From the NCBI GenBank assembly GCA_032622095.1, contig CP136065.1, positions 54,245,949 to 54,309,948 of the forward strand: a DNA stretch of 64,000 bases. The letters are read 5' to 3'. Both the position numbers and the translations under genes were made by a program. Below the pieces are notes generated by a model. It made no database searches. It was not told the origin of the DNA and saw nothing but the letters and a program-made list of their open reading frames with translations. This document shows positions 1 through 11,861 of the stretch, piece by piece. Source of the DNA: Siphonodentalium dalli (taxonomy: Eukaryota; Mollusca; Scaphopoda; Gadilida; Siphonodentaliidae). The first letter of the stretch is position 1, and each line of letters begins with the position of its first letter.

Positions 1-350
1 TGACGTCTTCGCTGATTTTCGGTCAGCTAACCAACGAAAATGGTCAAAATGAAACTAATTCATAGGCCTACATAACATAGGAATTGTTCAGAAAAACTGA
101 AGTTGCTAATTTCATAACCATATCCCACTTGGTCCACTTCCGATTCCGTGATTTCACAATTTCTTTTTGGATATTATTGTTCCCAGGATGCTATGCAAAA
201 GCGGGGCGGAAGTCACGTGATTTTAAACCCATTTTCTTTGTCCTGATTTTCATCGCGTCGAAATTCTGTTTCATGGTATTGTAAAAATTAATGACGTCAT
301 TCACGCCTAAACTTGAAAAGCAACACAGCGCCTGTGGCGCTGTGGCGGTT
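1..350. repeat. Direct repeat, copy 1
   Basis: About 340 bp that recur at 1142-1475 with high identity, including the block after GGTCAGCTAACCAAC and the block TGACGTCATTCACGCC. The second copy lacks two short stretches present here. It probably arose by local duplication. Function unknown. Confidence 0.75.
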
Positions 351-1141
351 GCTAATATGATCGCACGTGACACGTAGTGGAGCAACCACACACATACATC
401 AAACTATCACAACAATTTCCATCTATATACGTAGTTTCCAACTGTTGCTGTGTCAGTCATGGGATTTCAAAATGTTGAATACTTTCACCAAAATTGGAGG
501 GGCGGATTCCGCGGAACACTACAGTACAACCACCCTGTCACCACGTATCTCGTTAAAACAACTCATACACATCCATGCCAAACTAAAGCTATAGCAACTT
601 CCACGTTTATATATGACAAATATAAATGTTTACATGGGCGCTACATGTATATCCCAAAAAATCACTGGGTAAATCTTTCGCGCGAACAGTTTCATGCGCT
701 AGCTAGCTAGCTCTTGTCAATAGAAAACATCTCTCGTTTGAATCCAGTCGTATTGTTCTAGAAAATGTTTTTTAGAGAAGTCTCTTAATTACATTTAAGT
801 GTATATATTGTGGAAGGCAGCTGAATTAGCTCATTGCATGGTCAAAAATTCAAACTGATAGTCAAAATGACATTTGAAACATGATGAAGAATATAATGTT
901 ATATGCACTCACTAGTTTTAAAAGAACAAACAAAACAGGAACAATGAAAACCAAACAAACAACACGTTTGTAGGGAGGGATCCCATATTTATTGTGTGCA
1001 TATTGTATATAAAATGTCCTTTGCCATTTTTTATATATAATTGCGTTTAGTCTAGTGATGTGAAATCGGTGTTTCCGGTAAAGACCAAATGTGTCTCGAT
1101 TCTGGCCCACAAAACCAACTGACGTAAATGACGTCATGGAC
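351..1141. other. Spacer between direct repeats; nothing recognised
   Basis: AT-rich sequence with a short (TAGC)n run near 700. The short frames here have no recognisable protein features. I see no repeat shared with the rest of the window. Confidence 0.5.
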
Positions 1142-1475
1142 CATGTCATGGCGTCTTCGTTGGTTTTCGGTCAGCTAACCAACAAAAATGGTCAAAATGA
1201 AACTAATTCATAAGCCTACATAACATAGGAATTGTTCAGAAAAACTGAAGTTGCTAATTTCATAACCATCCCACTTGGTCCACTTCCGATTCCGTGATTT
1301 CACAATTTGATATTATTGTTCCCAGGATGCTATGCAAAAGCGGGGCGGAAGTCACGTGCTTTTTAACCCATTTTACTTGTCCGGATTTTTATCGCGTCGA
1401 AATTCTGTTTCATGGTAATGACGTCATTCACGCCTAAACTTGAAAAGCAACACAGCGCCTGTGGTGGTGGTTGCT
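1142..1475. repeat. Direct repeat, copy 2
   Basis: Second copy of the 1-350 block, starting near GGCGTCTTCGTTGG. It ends where a truncated T2/Kolobok-like MITE begins. Confidence 0.75.
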
Positions 1476-1686
1476 ATAAACAAACACCAGAAAAGTAACT
1501 TGTTATGCTTTTGTTTACATAACAATGGTTAAACATATGAGAATAACATACTGTTTATGCGATATTTCTTATTTATATACGGACAAAGTCTGTCTACATT
1601 TTGATGTTCTTTCTGTTTGTGGCGGTTTTTGACGGGTGGAAATGGTTTCACAGGATACCAACCGCCAAGGCCAACCGTACCTTTAA
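1476..1686 (+). mobile_element. Truncated T2/Kolobok-like MITE
   Basis: The 3' 210 bp of the family described at 43742-44243, ending in GGCCAACCGTACC and then TTAA (1683-1686). The left half is missing. Confidence 0.75.
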
Positions 1687-2313
1687 CTCACAATGGTTGG
1701 GTTGTAATCAATGGGCTTGTCGCATAACAAACCTTACATATGCGCCGACTTTAAGATGGGAAGACATATAACATCAGAATTGCTTCCGATCGCTGGTGGT
1801 GAGTTTAGTTGCCGTCAGATAGGAAATACATTAGGATATTGATATTGCAATGAGTTTGATGGATGTTGCTTTCCCGGCGAATATGCGATATTGATAATGA
1901 TAAAAAAATAAATGCATTCATGATTCGTATTTGATTTCTAATTTTTGTTTTGCAGTGGAACAAAGTTTCAATAACGGTGTTAAATTAGACAGCGTGTTTG
2001 TTGTAACTTGAGGTCGGGAAGCCTTATTGCAGCTTCAATGTTACAACATTACACGTGTGGCTTTACTCATGCTGTATGGACATACAATACGAGTTAAACT
2101 GAGTCTATCGTAGTCTCGACAAAACGAAATTTCCTGAAAGCGCACAGGCTTCTTCCCAAATTACGTCACTTCACATTACGTTAATCACTTCGATTCGACT
2201 AGGGATATACTAATAAAGAGTTCTGATTGGCGTTACTGATTGAAATATCGATGTTCGGGAAGTAGACAGTTTACGACAAGAAATCAGACCCACTATTTTA
2301 TCTGGGTATGTAG

Positions 2314-2894
2314 CAGGGTCCGCGCTGGACCAAAATTTACTTTTGCCAAATGAAAATATCTTTTGCCAAATTCTTTAAGAATTTGCCAAATATTATCCCT
2401 GATAGTATCATTTCCTGCAACCTTGAATGAGTCTTATGTTTCGACATTCGCGGTTTGATATCGATAGAAAAGCAGTTAGTTTATAATTATACTCGCATCT
2501 CTATTGTGGTTTATCATACAATAATAACCAATCACCGAACACTACAATGGTAGAATAGTTGCTTCACCATAAGGGAACATCACAAGTGGATTAGCTATGT
2601 AAACACCACAATCACACTAAATACGGGTAATCATCCACCCATCGCTACTAATATTATCAGATTAATTGCATCTTAATGGAGGTGTTAACTTTTCGGAAAC
2701 CATTTAAACATAACTAATATAATTCCATTGTAATAATATCCTCAAATGAATGGTATTGATTGACCGATATTTTTCAACTTTGTTGAGGAATTAAAAAGTG
2801 ACTTGCCAAAACTTTTGGCAAATGAAAATATTTGTTGCCAAATGTTAACTATTTTAGCCATTGACAAATTTGGCAAGTGGCAGCGCGAACCCGG
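2314..2894. mobile_element. hAT-like MITE, copy 1
   Basis: 581 bp with terminal inverted repeats CAGGGT(C/T)CGCGCTG and flanking 8-bp direct repeats gtatgtag (2306-2313) and gtctgtgg (2895-2902), 6 of 8 matching. The right end has decayed from CCCTG to CCCGG. The inside has several TTTGCCAAAT motifs and no transposase. A second copy is at 46784-47362. CAGGG termini with 8-bp duplications are typical of hAT transposons. Confidence 0.75.
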
Positions 2895-3346
2895 GTCTGT
2901 GGTTAACTTAGACTATAGTCTTTACCATTTTATTATAGTAGCAATTATGACATCATTAGGGTATACGTCCCTCGTCATGACTTCCGATGTACGAGGTTGT
3001 AATCAACGACCTTGCCACACAACAAGTCTGACACGCTGGGTTTAATCACAGGACCAGGAGGTCTGTAATTGCGTCCATCATTTTGGTCTGGAAACACAGA
3101 TTGCACAAGAATGGCTTCCGATCGCTGGTGGGCGAGCTGCGATGCTATCGGATAGAACATTAGGAACCGCAATTTATACAGCAACTAGAGTCTGACAGAT
3201 CTTGATTTCCCAGCAAATATCCAATATTGCTATGACCAAACAAAATTAATGCGTTCATGTTTCAAAATTTAAATCTTGCAGTGGAGCAAATTCAATAGCG
3301 ATGTTAAATTACACAATACGTTTGTTGTAACTAAATAATTGGAAAC

Positions 3347-3852
3347 TTAAAGGCACGGGCGGCGTTCGTTGCATAAATATTCACATTTGTTCAAATCGCC
3401 ATCAACAGAATAATATTAAAATATATATAGTTTTGTTCATATGCCAAACATAATCAGCGCGTAAATATTATATGTCGTCAAGACGTGCGATGGTGTACGT
3501 AAACAAGAGTTTTGCTTCTGTTTGCAAAACACAGCGCAATTCAATTGGTTAATCACACACAAATGATATAAACGCTCTTTATTATTTCCATATCAGGAAA
3601 ACATTAACAAATGACGCTCTTTATGTTTACCATATCCGGATCTAAACAAAATCCAGGTTCTGTAACGTTTTTTGCTTTTGTTTACTTAACAAAGGAAAAA
3701 CATCTGACAATAACATACTGTTTATGCCATATTTCTGATTGGTAAAAGAACAAAGTCTGTGTATATTTTACTATTATTTCTGTTTATGGCGGTTTTTGAC
3801 GGAAGTGAATATATAACAGCATACCCACCGCTAACGCCGCCCGTATCTTTAA
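3347..3852. mobile_element. T2/Kolobok-like MITE, diverged copy with TTAA on both sides
   Basis: About 500 bp running from TTAAAGGCACG to the matching right end at TTAA (3849-3852). It is clearly related to the copies at 32689-33686 and 43742-44243 but more diverged. It interrupts the array unit: the uninterrupted version near 4752-4775 reads GGAAGAC-TTAA-TACATAT, and here the same flanks lie on either side of the element, each with a TTAA. Confidence 0.8.
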
Positions 3853-4973
3853 TACATATATAAGATTAGAACACCACACCACACTCGTGTCTTAAACATA
3901 TGAAAGTAGCAATTAATACATCATTGGTGTACACGTCCACTGACAAAACTACCACAGGACGGGGTTGTAATTAATGAACTTATCGCATGAAAAACCTTAC
4001 ATATGCACTGTGTTTAATCACAGGACCACACGGTGTGTAGCTGCGTCCAGCATATATGTCTGGAAACACATATAACACACTAATGGCTTCCGATCGCGGA
4101 TGGGTGAGTTCCGATTCTGTCAGATAGAAAATTAGAAACATCAGCTGGTACTGCAGCTGGGTCTGATGTATCTTGCTTTCCCAAAGAATTATCCGATATT
4201 GATGATAATAAAAAAATTGTATGCGTTCATGTTTCTTATTTAATTTATATGTTTTCTCTTCTTTAATTTTTGCAATGGAGCAAAGTCAATGGCGATGTTA
4301 AAGTAGACATTACGATTATTGTAACTTGAGGTCTGGAATACTTACTACTGGTTCGAAAACTACTATCATGGCTTTAATATATTGTGGTAGCAGCAATTAC
4401 GATGATTGGGGAATTAGTCTCCTGCCATTAATACCAGTGGATGGGGTTGTATTCAACGAGCTTGTTGCACGACAAACCTTACACGTGCACCGGGTTTAAT
4501 ATGGAAATACATGTAACACCAGAAATGCTTCCTTTCGCCGATGAGCGAGTTCAGTTGCTGTCAGATGGTAAATTAGGAACCGCAATTGATTATTCTGCTG
4601 AGTCTGAGGGATCTTGATTTCCCAGCGAATATCCGATATTGATATGATAAAAAAAAATAATGCGTTCATGTTTCAAAATTGAAATCTTGCAGAGAAGCAA
4701 ATTCAATAGCGATGTTAAATTACACAGTATGTTTGTTGTAACTTGATGTCTGGAAGACTTAATACATATCAAAGATTATAAAACACCACACCACAACTGT
4801 GCCTTTAATATGTTATGATAGTAGCAATTACGACATCATTATATGGCATACCTCTCCTGTCATGACTACCAGTGGGGGGGGGTTGTAATCAATGAGCTTG
4901 TCACGTGACAAACCTTACATGTACGAGGTTGTAATCAATGACCTTGCCACACAACAAGCCTTACACGCTGGGT

Positions 4974-5386
4974 TTAACCCTTTACCCAACAGAACGGCCC
5001 TGTGTCAATGCATTTTCTTATATATGCGAGTCGACCATAGGTCGCCTCGCATATATAAGAGAATGCATTGGCTTAACACATATTAAAAATGATCAAATTG
5101 TCAAAGAATGTAGAAAATATTATAAGAAAAAATGGTAAAAAGTGTTAAAAAAAGATTTTTTTAGGCCAATGCATTCTCTTATATATGCGAGGCGACCTAT
5201 GGTCGACTCGCATATATAAGAGAATGCATTGGCACAGAGCATAACTGTAACAATCACAATGTGGTCAATGAACCGGTTCCAATGATATCCATATTTGTAT
5301 GGTGTTATTGAGACAGACCGAAGATAATTTAGGCTGTTGAAGCTTTATATGGGCGTTTTTTGCCGTTTTGTTGGGTAAAGGGTTAA
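4974..5386. mobile_element. piggyBac-like MITE (family A), copy 1
   Basis: 413 bp including a TTAA at each end. Terminal inverted repeats begin CCCTTTACCCAACAGAACGG, with one or two mismatches at the right end. Inside are two 69-nt palindromes at 5004-5072 and 5165-5233. The array copy at 3045-3060 is the empty site: GCTGGGT-TTAA-TCACAGGACC, split here exactly at TTAA. There is no ORF for a transposase. TTAA targets and termini starting CCC are the hallmarks of piggyBac. Confidence 0.88.
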
Positions 5387-6221
5387 TCACAGGACCAGGA
5401 GGTCTGTAATTGCGTCCATCATTTTGGTCTGGAAACACAGATTGCACAAGAATGGCTTCCGATCGCCGGTGGGCGAGCTGCGATGCTGTCAGATAGAACA
5501 TTAGGAACCGCAATTTATACAGCAACTATAGTCTGACAGATCTTGATTTCCCAGCAAATATCCAATATTGCTATGACCAAACAAAATTAATGCGTCCATG
5601 TTTCAAAATTGAAATCTTTCACAGAAGCAAATTCAATAGCGATGTTAAATTACACAGTATGTTTGTTGTAACTTGATGTCTGGAAGACTTAATACATATC
5701 AAAGATTATAAAACACCACACCACAACTGTGCCTTTAATATGTTATGATAATAGCAATTACGACATCATTATATGGCATACCTTTCCTGTCATGACTACC
5801 AGTGGGGGGGGGGGGGGTTTGTAATCAATGAGCTTGTCACGTGACAAACCTTACATGTACACAGTGTTTAATAAGAGGACCACGAGGTCTGTAATTGCGT
5901 CCAGCATATATGTCCGGGAACACAGATAACACACTAATGGCTTCCGGTCGCTCGTGTGCGAGTTCCGATTCTGTCAGATAGAAAATTAGGAACCGCAATT
6001 GATACTACAGCTGTGCCTGATGTATCTTGCTTTCCCAGGGAATTGTTACATATTGATAATGATAAACAAAATTAATGCGTTCATATTTCTTATTTTATTT
6101 CTAATTTTTGTTTTTGCAGTGGAGCCAAGTCAGTAGCGATGTTAAATTAGACCGTATGGTTATTGTAACTATAGGGTTGGAAGACTTATTACATGCAGGT
6201 TCGAAAACTACAATCGCGGCT

Positions 6222-7017
6222 TTAAAGATACGGACGGACTTCGCTGTGGGTATTGCTGTTAATATAGTCACATCCGCTAAACAGAAAGAATATTATCTAA
6301 ACTAGACATATTTTGTTCTTACACCAATCATAAATATCGATTACATTACATGTTATTGCCACGTTTGTATGCTTTGTTATGTAAACAAACATCAAAACGT
6401 TACAGAACCATTTGCTTCTAGAACCACAAACACTAGGAACTACCGGATCGTCCAAAGAAAATGTTCTGTTGCGCTGTGGAAGGCGAAGTCCACACGATTG
6501 GCGGAAACAACAATCGCATTCAAATAACATAAAATTTTATTTTTAATCGACCCATTCTACCCGCTGTCTGTTCAAAATCCAGCTAATCCACATTACTTCA
6601 TGATTGGGAAATCCAGTAATTATTTCTCCGTTGTTACGTTACGGTAACGAATAAGGAATTTACTGTTATATTATTGTGAGATGTAAAGTGTAGACGCACC
6701 AAATTAGGGGTTTTGCAACCGACGTATAATGCGCGCGAATCTAAATATGGAAATGACGCAATATCGTGACGCTGCTTATATAAACAATTCACTGTGCTTT
6801 ATGCGAGAAACAAACAACACTCGACCTGCGTGCTTTGTGAATAATATCGCATAGATATCATCATTATGATATACTTTTAGTATATTCTTGAGGAAATTAT
6901 CATAATTTGATAAATGTTATTTCTAAATTATAACCTACAACTATAATAATTTTATTCTCTTATCAAATGTTACATGGTATTGCGATATATGACAACGAAG
7001 GCCGCCCGTCCCTTTAA
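6222..7017. mobile_element. Old, long T2/Kolobok-like element, inverted
   Basis: About 796 bp between two TTAA sites (6222-6225 and 7014-7017). The left end (AAAGATACGGACGG) and right end (GGCCGCCCGTCCCTTTAA) correspond to the two ends of the T2-like family in reverse orientation. The middle is longer than usual and only partly alignable, e.g. TTATGTAAACAAACATC near 6377. A TATATAAA-like stretch at 6778 is noted but has no gene behind it. Confidence 0.6.
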
Positions 7018-7071
7018 CATATCATGAATCAATGAGCTGATCGCATGACAAAGCGCACAAATGCACCGGGT

Positions 7072-7439
7072 TTAACCCTTTAACCAACAGAACGGCCCTG
7101 TGCCAATGCATTATCTTATATATGCGAGTCGACCATAGGTCGCCTCGCATATATAAGAGAATTCATTGGCTTAACACATTAAAAATTATAAAATTGTTAA
7201 AGAATGTAAGAAAAAGTGTTAATGCATTCTCTTATATATGCGAGGCGACCTATGGTCGACTCGCATATATAAGAGAATGCATTGGCACAGGGCATAACTG
7301 TAACCATCACAATGTGGTCAATGAGCCGGTTCCAATGATATCCATATTTGTATGGTTTTATTGAGACAGACCCAAGATAATTTAGGCTGTTGCAGCTTTA
7401 TTTGGCCGGTTTTGGCCGGTTTGTTGGGTAAAGGGTTAA
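7072..7439. mobile_element. piggyBac-like MITE (family A), copy 2
   Basis: 368 bp with TTAA at both ends, the same terminal repeats as copy 1, and hairpins at 7102-7170 and about 7218-7286 (the second has lost a few bases at its start). The empty version of the site is at 4488-4506: GCACCGGGT-TTAA-TATGG, split here precisely at TTAA. Confidence 0.87.
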
Positions 7440-8209
7440 TATGGGAAGATATCTAACACCAGAATTGCTTCAATTCGCTGGTGGGCGAGTTCCGTTGTTG
7501 TCAGATAGTAAATTAGGACCCGCGGTTGATATTACAACTGAGTCTGAAGGATCTAGATTTACCAGCGAATATCCGATATTGATATGATAAAAACATCAAT
7601 GCGTTCATGTTTCAAAATTGAAAACTTGCAGTGGCGCAAATTCAATAGCGATGTTAAATTATACCGTATGTTTATTGTAACTTGATGTCTGGAAGACTTA
7701 ATACATATCTAAGATTATAACACCACAATCGTGCTTTTAACATAATTATTATGATAGTAGCAAATTATGACAGAAATAGGGTATATATATGTCCCCTGTC
7801 ATGACTTCCAATGGATGGGGTTATAATAAATGAGCTTGTCGCATGACAAACCTTACATATACACCGGGTTTAATCACATGGCCATGCAGTCTGTAATTGC
7901 GTCCATCATATAGGTCTGGAAACACAGATTACACAAGAATGGCTTCCGATCGCTGGTGGGCGAGTTCCGATGCTGTCAGATAGAAAATTAGGAACCGCAA
8001 TTGATACTGCAACTGATTCTGACGGATCTCGCTTTCCCGGCGACTATCCCGTAATGACATCCTGGGGGTGAGTAATGATAAATGTGCGTGTGCCCGATGT
8101 TACCCCGAGCCTTCCTTTGATGAATGAGCGATCTTCCGTAGGCTTCAGTTAGTTTGGAACGGCGATCAGTGATCAACCATCATATAACTTCCAGACGACA
8201 GGGACGTCG

Positions 8210-8707
8210 TACGATCTCACATAACGCCACCGCTTCCTATATAGTTACAACATCTCTACTACCAGCGCCGATAGAATTCTTTCTCTCGCTGTAGTATAAC
8301 TTCTCGATTTGGCATTCCCACGTTCTGATACTCTTCTCCCAAATCAGGATGGATCGATAAATGTTGTAGCGATCAACAGAAAAAATCGGAACAAGACAGG
8401 AAGTGAGCAAGAATTATTAGTTCGGAAACGGTAGTTCGCGCTACAACAAATAAAACCGTTCGTCGACCGACTTCGATGGAGTTTCTCAGTGACCGAGAAG
8501 TTGTCCAATGCTCTTTCTGCACGCGAAAAGTTTCAGCTCTTCTTTCCTGGATTATGCATTGCGATGCAAATAGGTCGTAATTCATCATGGCTATTTTTCT
8601 AATGAATATTCTGATGGTTAAGACTGGGAATATCGGGAATTCGAAGTTATAGAACATTCTTTGCCCAATATTTGTGAATGGCTGGGAAGAAAGCCAGCGG
8701 GTAGACC
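8210..8707 (+). promoter_or_regulatory. Probable 5' leader/promoter of the receptor gene, with small upstream ORFs
   Basis: About 500 bp of non-repeated sequence between the end of the tandem array and the start codon. A TATATA-like stretch lies near 8234. If transcribed, the leader holds short upstream ORFs: ATG-GAT-CGA-TAA at 8349-8360, followed directly by ATG-TTG-TAG at 8361-8369, and a 21-codon ORF at 8587-8652 with a fair start context (tcATGG). These could reduce translation of the main ORF. The transcription start is unknown, so membership in the mRNA is inferred. A 113-codon antisense frame over this stretch (8373-8714) looks incidental. Confidence 0.4.
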
Positions 8708-8807
8708 ATGGCAATGGTTATGCCTTTAAAACCTTTTCTAGTGACCATCATTCTTATTGTGTTTTCTGTGTGTGCTAGTGCGACAATCGTTGCGAATATT
8801 CCCATAG
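8708..8807 (+). CDS. Ionotropic glutamate receptor-like, exon 1 (signal peptide)
   Basis: First coding exon of a probable AMPA/kainate-type glutamate receptor subunit, a ligand-gated cation channel of the plasma membrane. The start codon sits in an ideal context (ACCATGG). Residues 1-24 or so form a signal peptide: Met and Lys near the start, a hydrophobic run (FLVTIILIVFSVC), then small residues (ASA) suited to signal peptidase. The mature chain begins TIVANIPI, matching the first beta strand of the receptor amino-terminal domain. The exon ends ATAG before gtaagt, a strong donor, leaving one base (phase 1). That base joins the first two bases of the exon at 36356 to make Gly. Vertebrate AMPA receptor genes are also split just after the signal peptide at this Gly-Gly. 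The signal peptide and donor are read directly; the identity rests mainly on exon 2. Confidence 0.75.
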
Positions 8808-8841
8808 GTAAGTTTATGTTGAAAATATGTCGATGGGTACG

Positions 8842-9101
8842 TTAACCCTTTCATGACTGGGGCTGAACTGGTGCAGCATTAAAGATCCTGTTCCAGTGCA
8901 TTCTCTTATATATGCGAGTCTCGCACCTATAAGAGAATGCACTGGCTTTCAAGGTAAATATTGCTAGGGCAATGTATTCTCTTGTATGTGCGAGCCTCCC
9001 TATGGGAAACTCGCATATATAAGAGAATGCATTGGCACATGTTTTTATTTGTGTGCAAAATGTCAGGAAACTCAAGTTCAAGGGTCAAACTCAAGGGTTA
9101 A
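8842..9101. mobile_element. piggyBac-like MITE, family B
   Basis: 260 bp from TTAACCCTTTCATGACTGG to CAAGGGTTAA. It shares with family A the TTAA/CCCTT termini and a paired hairpin core (CATTCTCTTATATATGCGAG and its complement), but the terminal sequence after CCCTT differs. The first hairpin is shortened. It lies only 35 bp downstream of the exon 1 donor, at the very start of intron 1. Confidence 0.75.
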
Positions 9102-9524
9102 AGACATATTATGAACCTAATTTAGTGAAACAAACTAATAAGTGAGAACCCAAGCCCACTACATGTAAGACTGCAGCATTAAACTAATATAACCGACCAT
9201 ACCCGCCACGCCGATGGTACTATTTCAGACAACACAACGTCTAAACTATGCCCAATTGTAATTGTAATTAAAAAATATGCTTTAAATATGTGATGGACTT
9301 AATGCATATTATTAATCTACATTAAGATTAATATTAATTAAGTTTAAGGTTTTATCTAAGCTATTGCTTCGTGTAGACTGGTTCGACCCTAGTACTAAAA
9401 TAGTTAACTGATTCAGTGCCGGCCCAAAAGATTCCACCCATGTGCCGGCGACGAGATATATAAAGCGTGTTGTACTGAGCGAAAAACTCAGAATTTCAAT
9501 CTTTGTGTACATGATTTTAACACT

Positions 9525-9760
9525 GCAGATTACAAAATCACATTTTGGGAGACATGACCTACAAAATAAGTCTCGCACTGAAAGAGTTAAAGAATATAAG
9601 AAAAAATTAATAAAATTGTAAAAAATAATAACAAATGATGAAAAAATAGTTAGGCCAATGCATTCTCTTATATATGCAAGGCGATCTATGGTCGACTCGC
9701 ATATATAAGAGAATGCATTGGCACAGGGTATATGGGTTGATACTAAAATCGGACTTGGCA
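9525..9760 (-). mobile_element. Partial hairpin MITE related to family A
   Basis: Contains one complete 69-nt hairpin (9654-9722) and an AT-rich arm. In reverse orientation it matches 15280-15440, including the flank CCCATATACCCTGTGCC. The ends are not clear. Confidence 0.6.
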
Positions 9761-10584
9761 CTGAAATTGTAAATTATGCCCTACATCTCCTCCATTATTC
9801 GGGACGAATTTTCGCGATAAACATAGGGCAATTATTACTGTGATTTATTATTTTTATTGTGTATATCCTTTCGATCACCCCAGTGGAGTGGGTCATCATC
9901 ACACATTAGATACTTAAATATGCCACACACAAAACAAATTCAAGTCAAAGAATTTAGAATATGAGCCATATCCGTGGGAGATTTCAAGTTCAATAAAGAT
10001 TTCGCAAACTCACTCTTTTCAAATTCAATAAAGAAATGGATCCCTGTTTTGGGCTGGAAAAATAACAAGTATTATTTGCGACATCTTATCAGACTATAGT
10101 GTTTTTTTGTGTCAGTTTGACTCTTACGACAGCATGTTCCCAAGAATTGCGATAAATTGTGATCGCAATGAGGCTATTTCGTCTACTTGTTACACAATAT
10201 GATACAACTTATGAAGGCGTACATGACATTTAACCTTGACCTATATGATTTGTCACCACAACTTACTATTCTTACATTTTAGTTACTGAGAATAATTTGA
10301 TTGTTGTTAATACTGCCTGAATTTCGAAATGAGCAATTTTGTTCAGTTTTTGTTTTTCGACCGCGCCATAAACAATCACTTCTCAGAATGGACATTTATG
10401 GTTTCTTTCATCAATACCGATATATACTATCGAGCTTTCGTACCATTATAACATTATGTTATTTTACTTATACTATACTTATGTTATTTTTTTTTTAATT
10501 ATACGGTTCTCGTTTTACCATCGCGGCACAACAAACGCGTGCAATAACGTTAACCAGTTCACACACTTGTGTCATTCTATCTAG

Positions 10585-11270
10585 TTGTTGTGCAACATAT
10601 CCTCGCGAAAATACGTACACAATCGAACTATATAATGTGAAATAGGTACATAATGTGGTTATTTGATTCTAAAATGGGCACATAATTGATCATATCCGTT
10701 ATTTCGTTTATGGCACGGGCCACATGGAAAATATATGTTAAAGAGCGTACACCTGAAAAGTCGGGCTGTTCTCCCTAAAATCCACACATTATCTGCTTAT
10801 ACAGAACTTGTTTTATGTAGATAATCTGCTTAGAATGTCTCATTTGAGTCTATAATGTGCTGAAAATGAGAGAATTAATTTAGTCATATCATCGACTCAT
10901 TATGCGACTCTAAGCAGATTATGTGCGGACAATGACACAAATTATCCAACCCATTACTTTTTCTGGTGTACGCTCTTTAACACGTGTTTTCACTGTGTCC
11001 TGCGCCATAAAACGAAATAACCTCCATGACACCATTATCTGCTTGTTTCGGAATCAAATAATCACATTATGTACCTATTTCACTTTATAGGTCGATTATG
11101 TGCCTATTTGCGCCAGGATATGTCGAAAAAGTCGTGAGTTGGCTTATTTGTATCATTGTCCGCACATAATAATAATGTGACTAAAACGCTCCCATTTTTA
11201 GCACATTATCAACTCAAAATGAGACGATTCTAAGCAGAATATCTACATAAAACAAGTTATACTATAAGCA
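10585..11270. repeat. Repeat family F, composite inverted copy
   Basis: Family F is recognised by a core hairpin: ATCTGCTTAGAATCGCCTCA and its complement about 50 bp later, followed by TTATGTGCGGACAATGACAC. Here the outer part (ATATCCTCGCGAAAATACG and GTACACCTGAAAAGTCG) appears again inverted near 10960-11130. A second inverted core follows at 11150-11265, so at least two copies lie head to head. Superfamily unknown; no ORF. Confidence 0.7.
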
Positions 11271-11861
11271 TAAATACTAGATAGACATCTTACCTCACAC
11301 ATTCATGTTTCAATGAAATGTATTTTTAAAGATATATTGTAAATAAAACCTTTGTAATGAGCATTGTAGTATTCACAAATATAGTAACTTCCACTGTCCC
11401 AGTTATTGCAAAAATAGAAGAAACATTGGCTCGTATTCACCAACTGCGTTATATATAATCTCGGTGGATTATACCTGGCGAGAGTCAATGCAGCCAGTTA
11501 TGGCTGTCGTTCGGATAGCCATTGCCGCGGTATACAATTATCTAAAATCAAAGGGATTTGACAGCGACCACAGAGTGACCATTTATTAATAGAGCATGGC
11601 TTGGAGTCGACTACGCTGGTATAGTGCTCAGTGGGGTGGGTGTCTTGAACTAGACCCACCACATTTGCCACTAAAACCGTGTAGTTAACAAGAAGATATG
11701 CTCTATTTATTATATTTCATCGAACAATTCGAACTTGTGGCATGAATACTACATAACTGTATCCTACCAACACCGACTGCTGGACTGCTCAAATGCCCTT
11801 CACTTATTATCCACTTACCCATAAACAGTTTAAAAGAAACATAATCGTCGCAAGAATGTGT

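Larger units (their letters stand above)
1687..8050. repeat. Degenerate tandem array, unit about 0.43-0.52 kb, interrupted by MITEs
   Basis: A unit recurs with landmarks such as GGCTTCCGATCGCTGGTGGG (near 1775, 3113, 4084, 5455, 7940 and variants), TTTCCCAGCGAATATCCGAT, GCGTTCATGTTTCAAAAT and a block beginning GTAGCAATTACGACATCATT. After subtracting inserted elements the spacing is mostly 430-520 bp. Blocks at 4672-4878 and 5604-5816 are nearly identical, so part of the array was duplicated recently. Poly-G tracts near 4872 and 5803 differ in length. There is no coding potential. The array is valuable because it holds filled and empty versions of three MITE insertion sites. Confidence 0.85.

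Noticed and set aside
9312-9761. 149-codon minus-strand ORF
   Set aside because: Its first third is the MITE hairpin translated (CANAFSYICES, also seen in other family A copies), and the rest has no domain.
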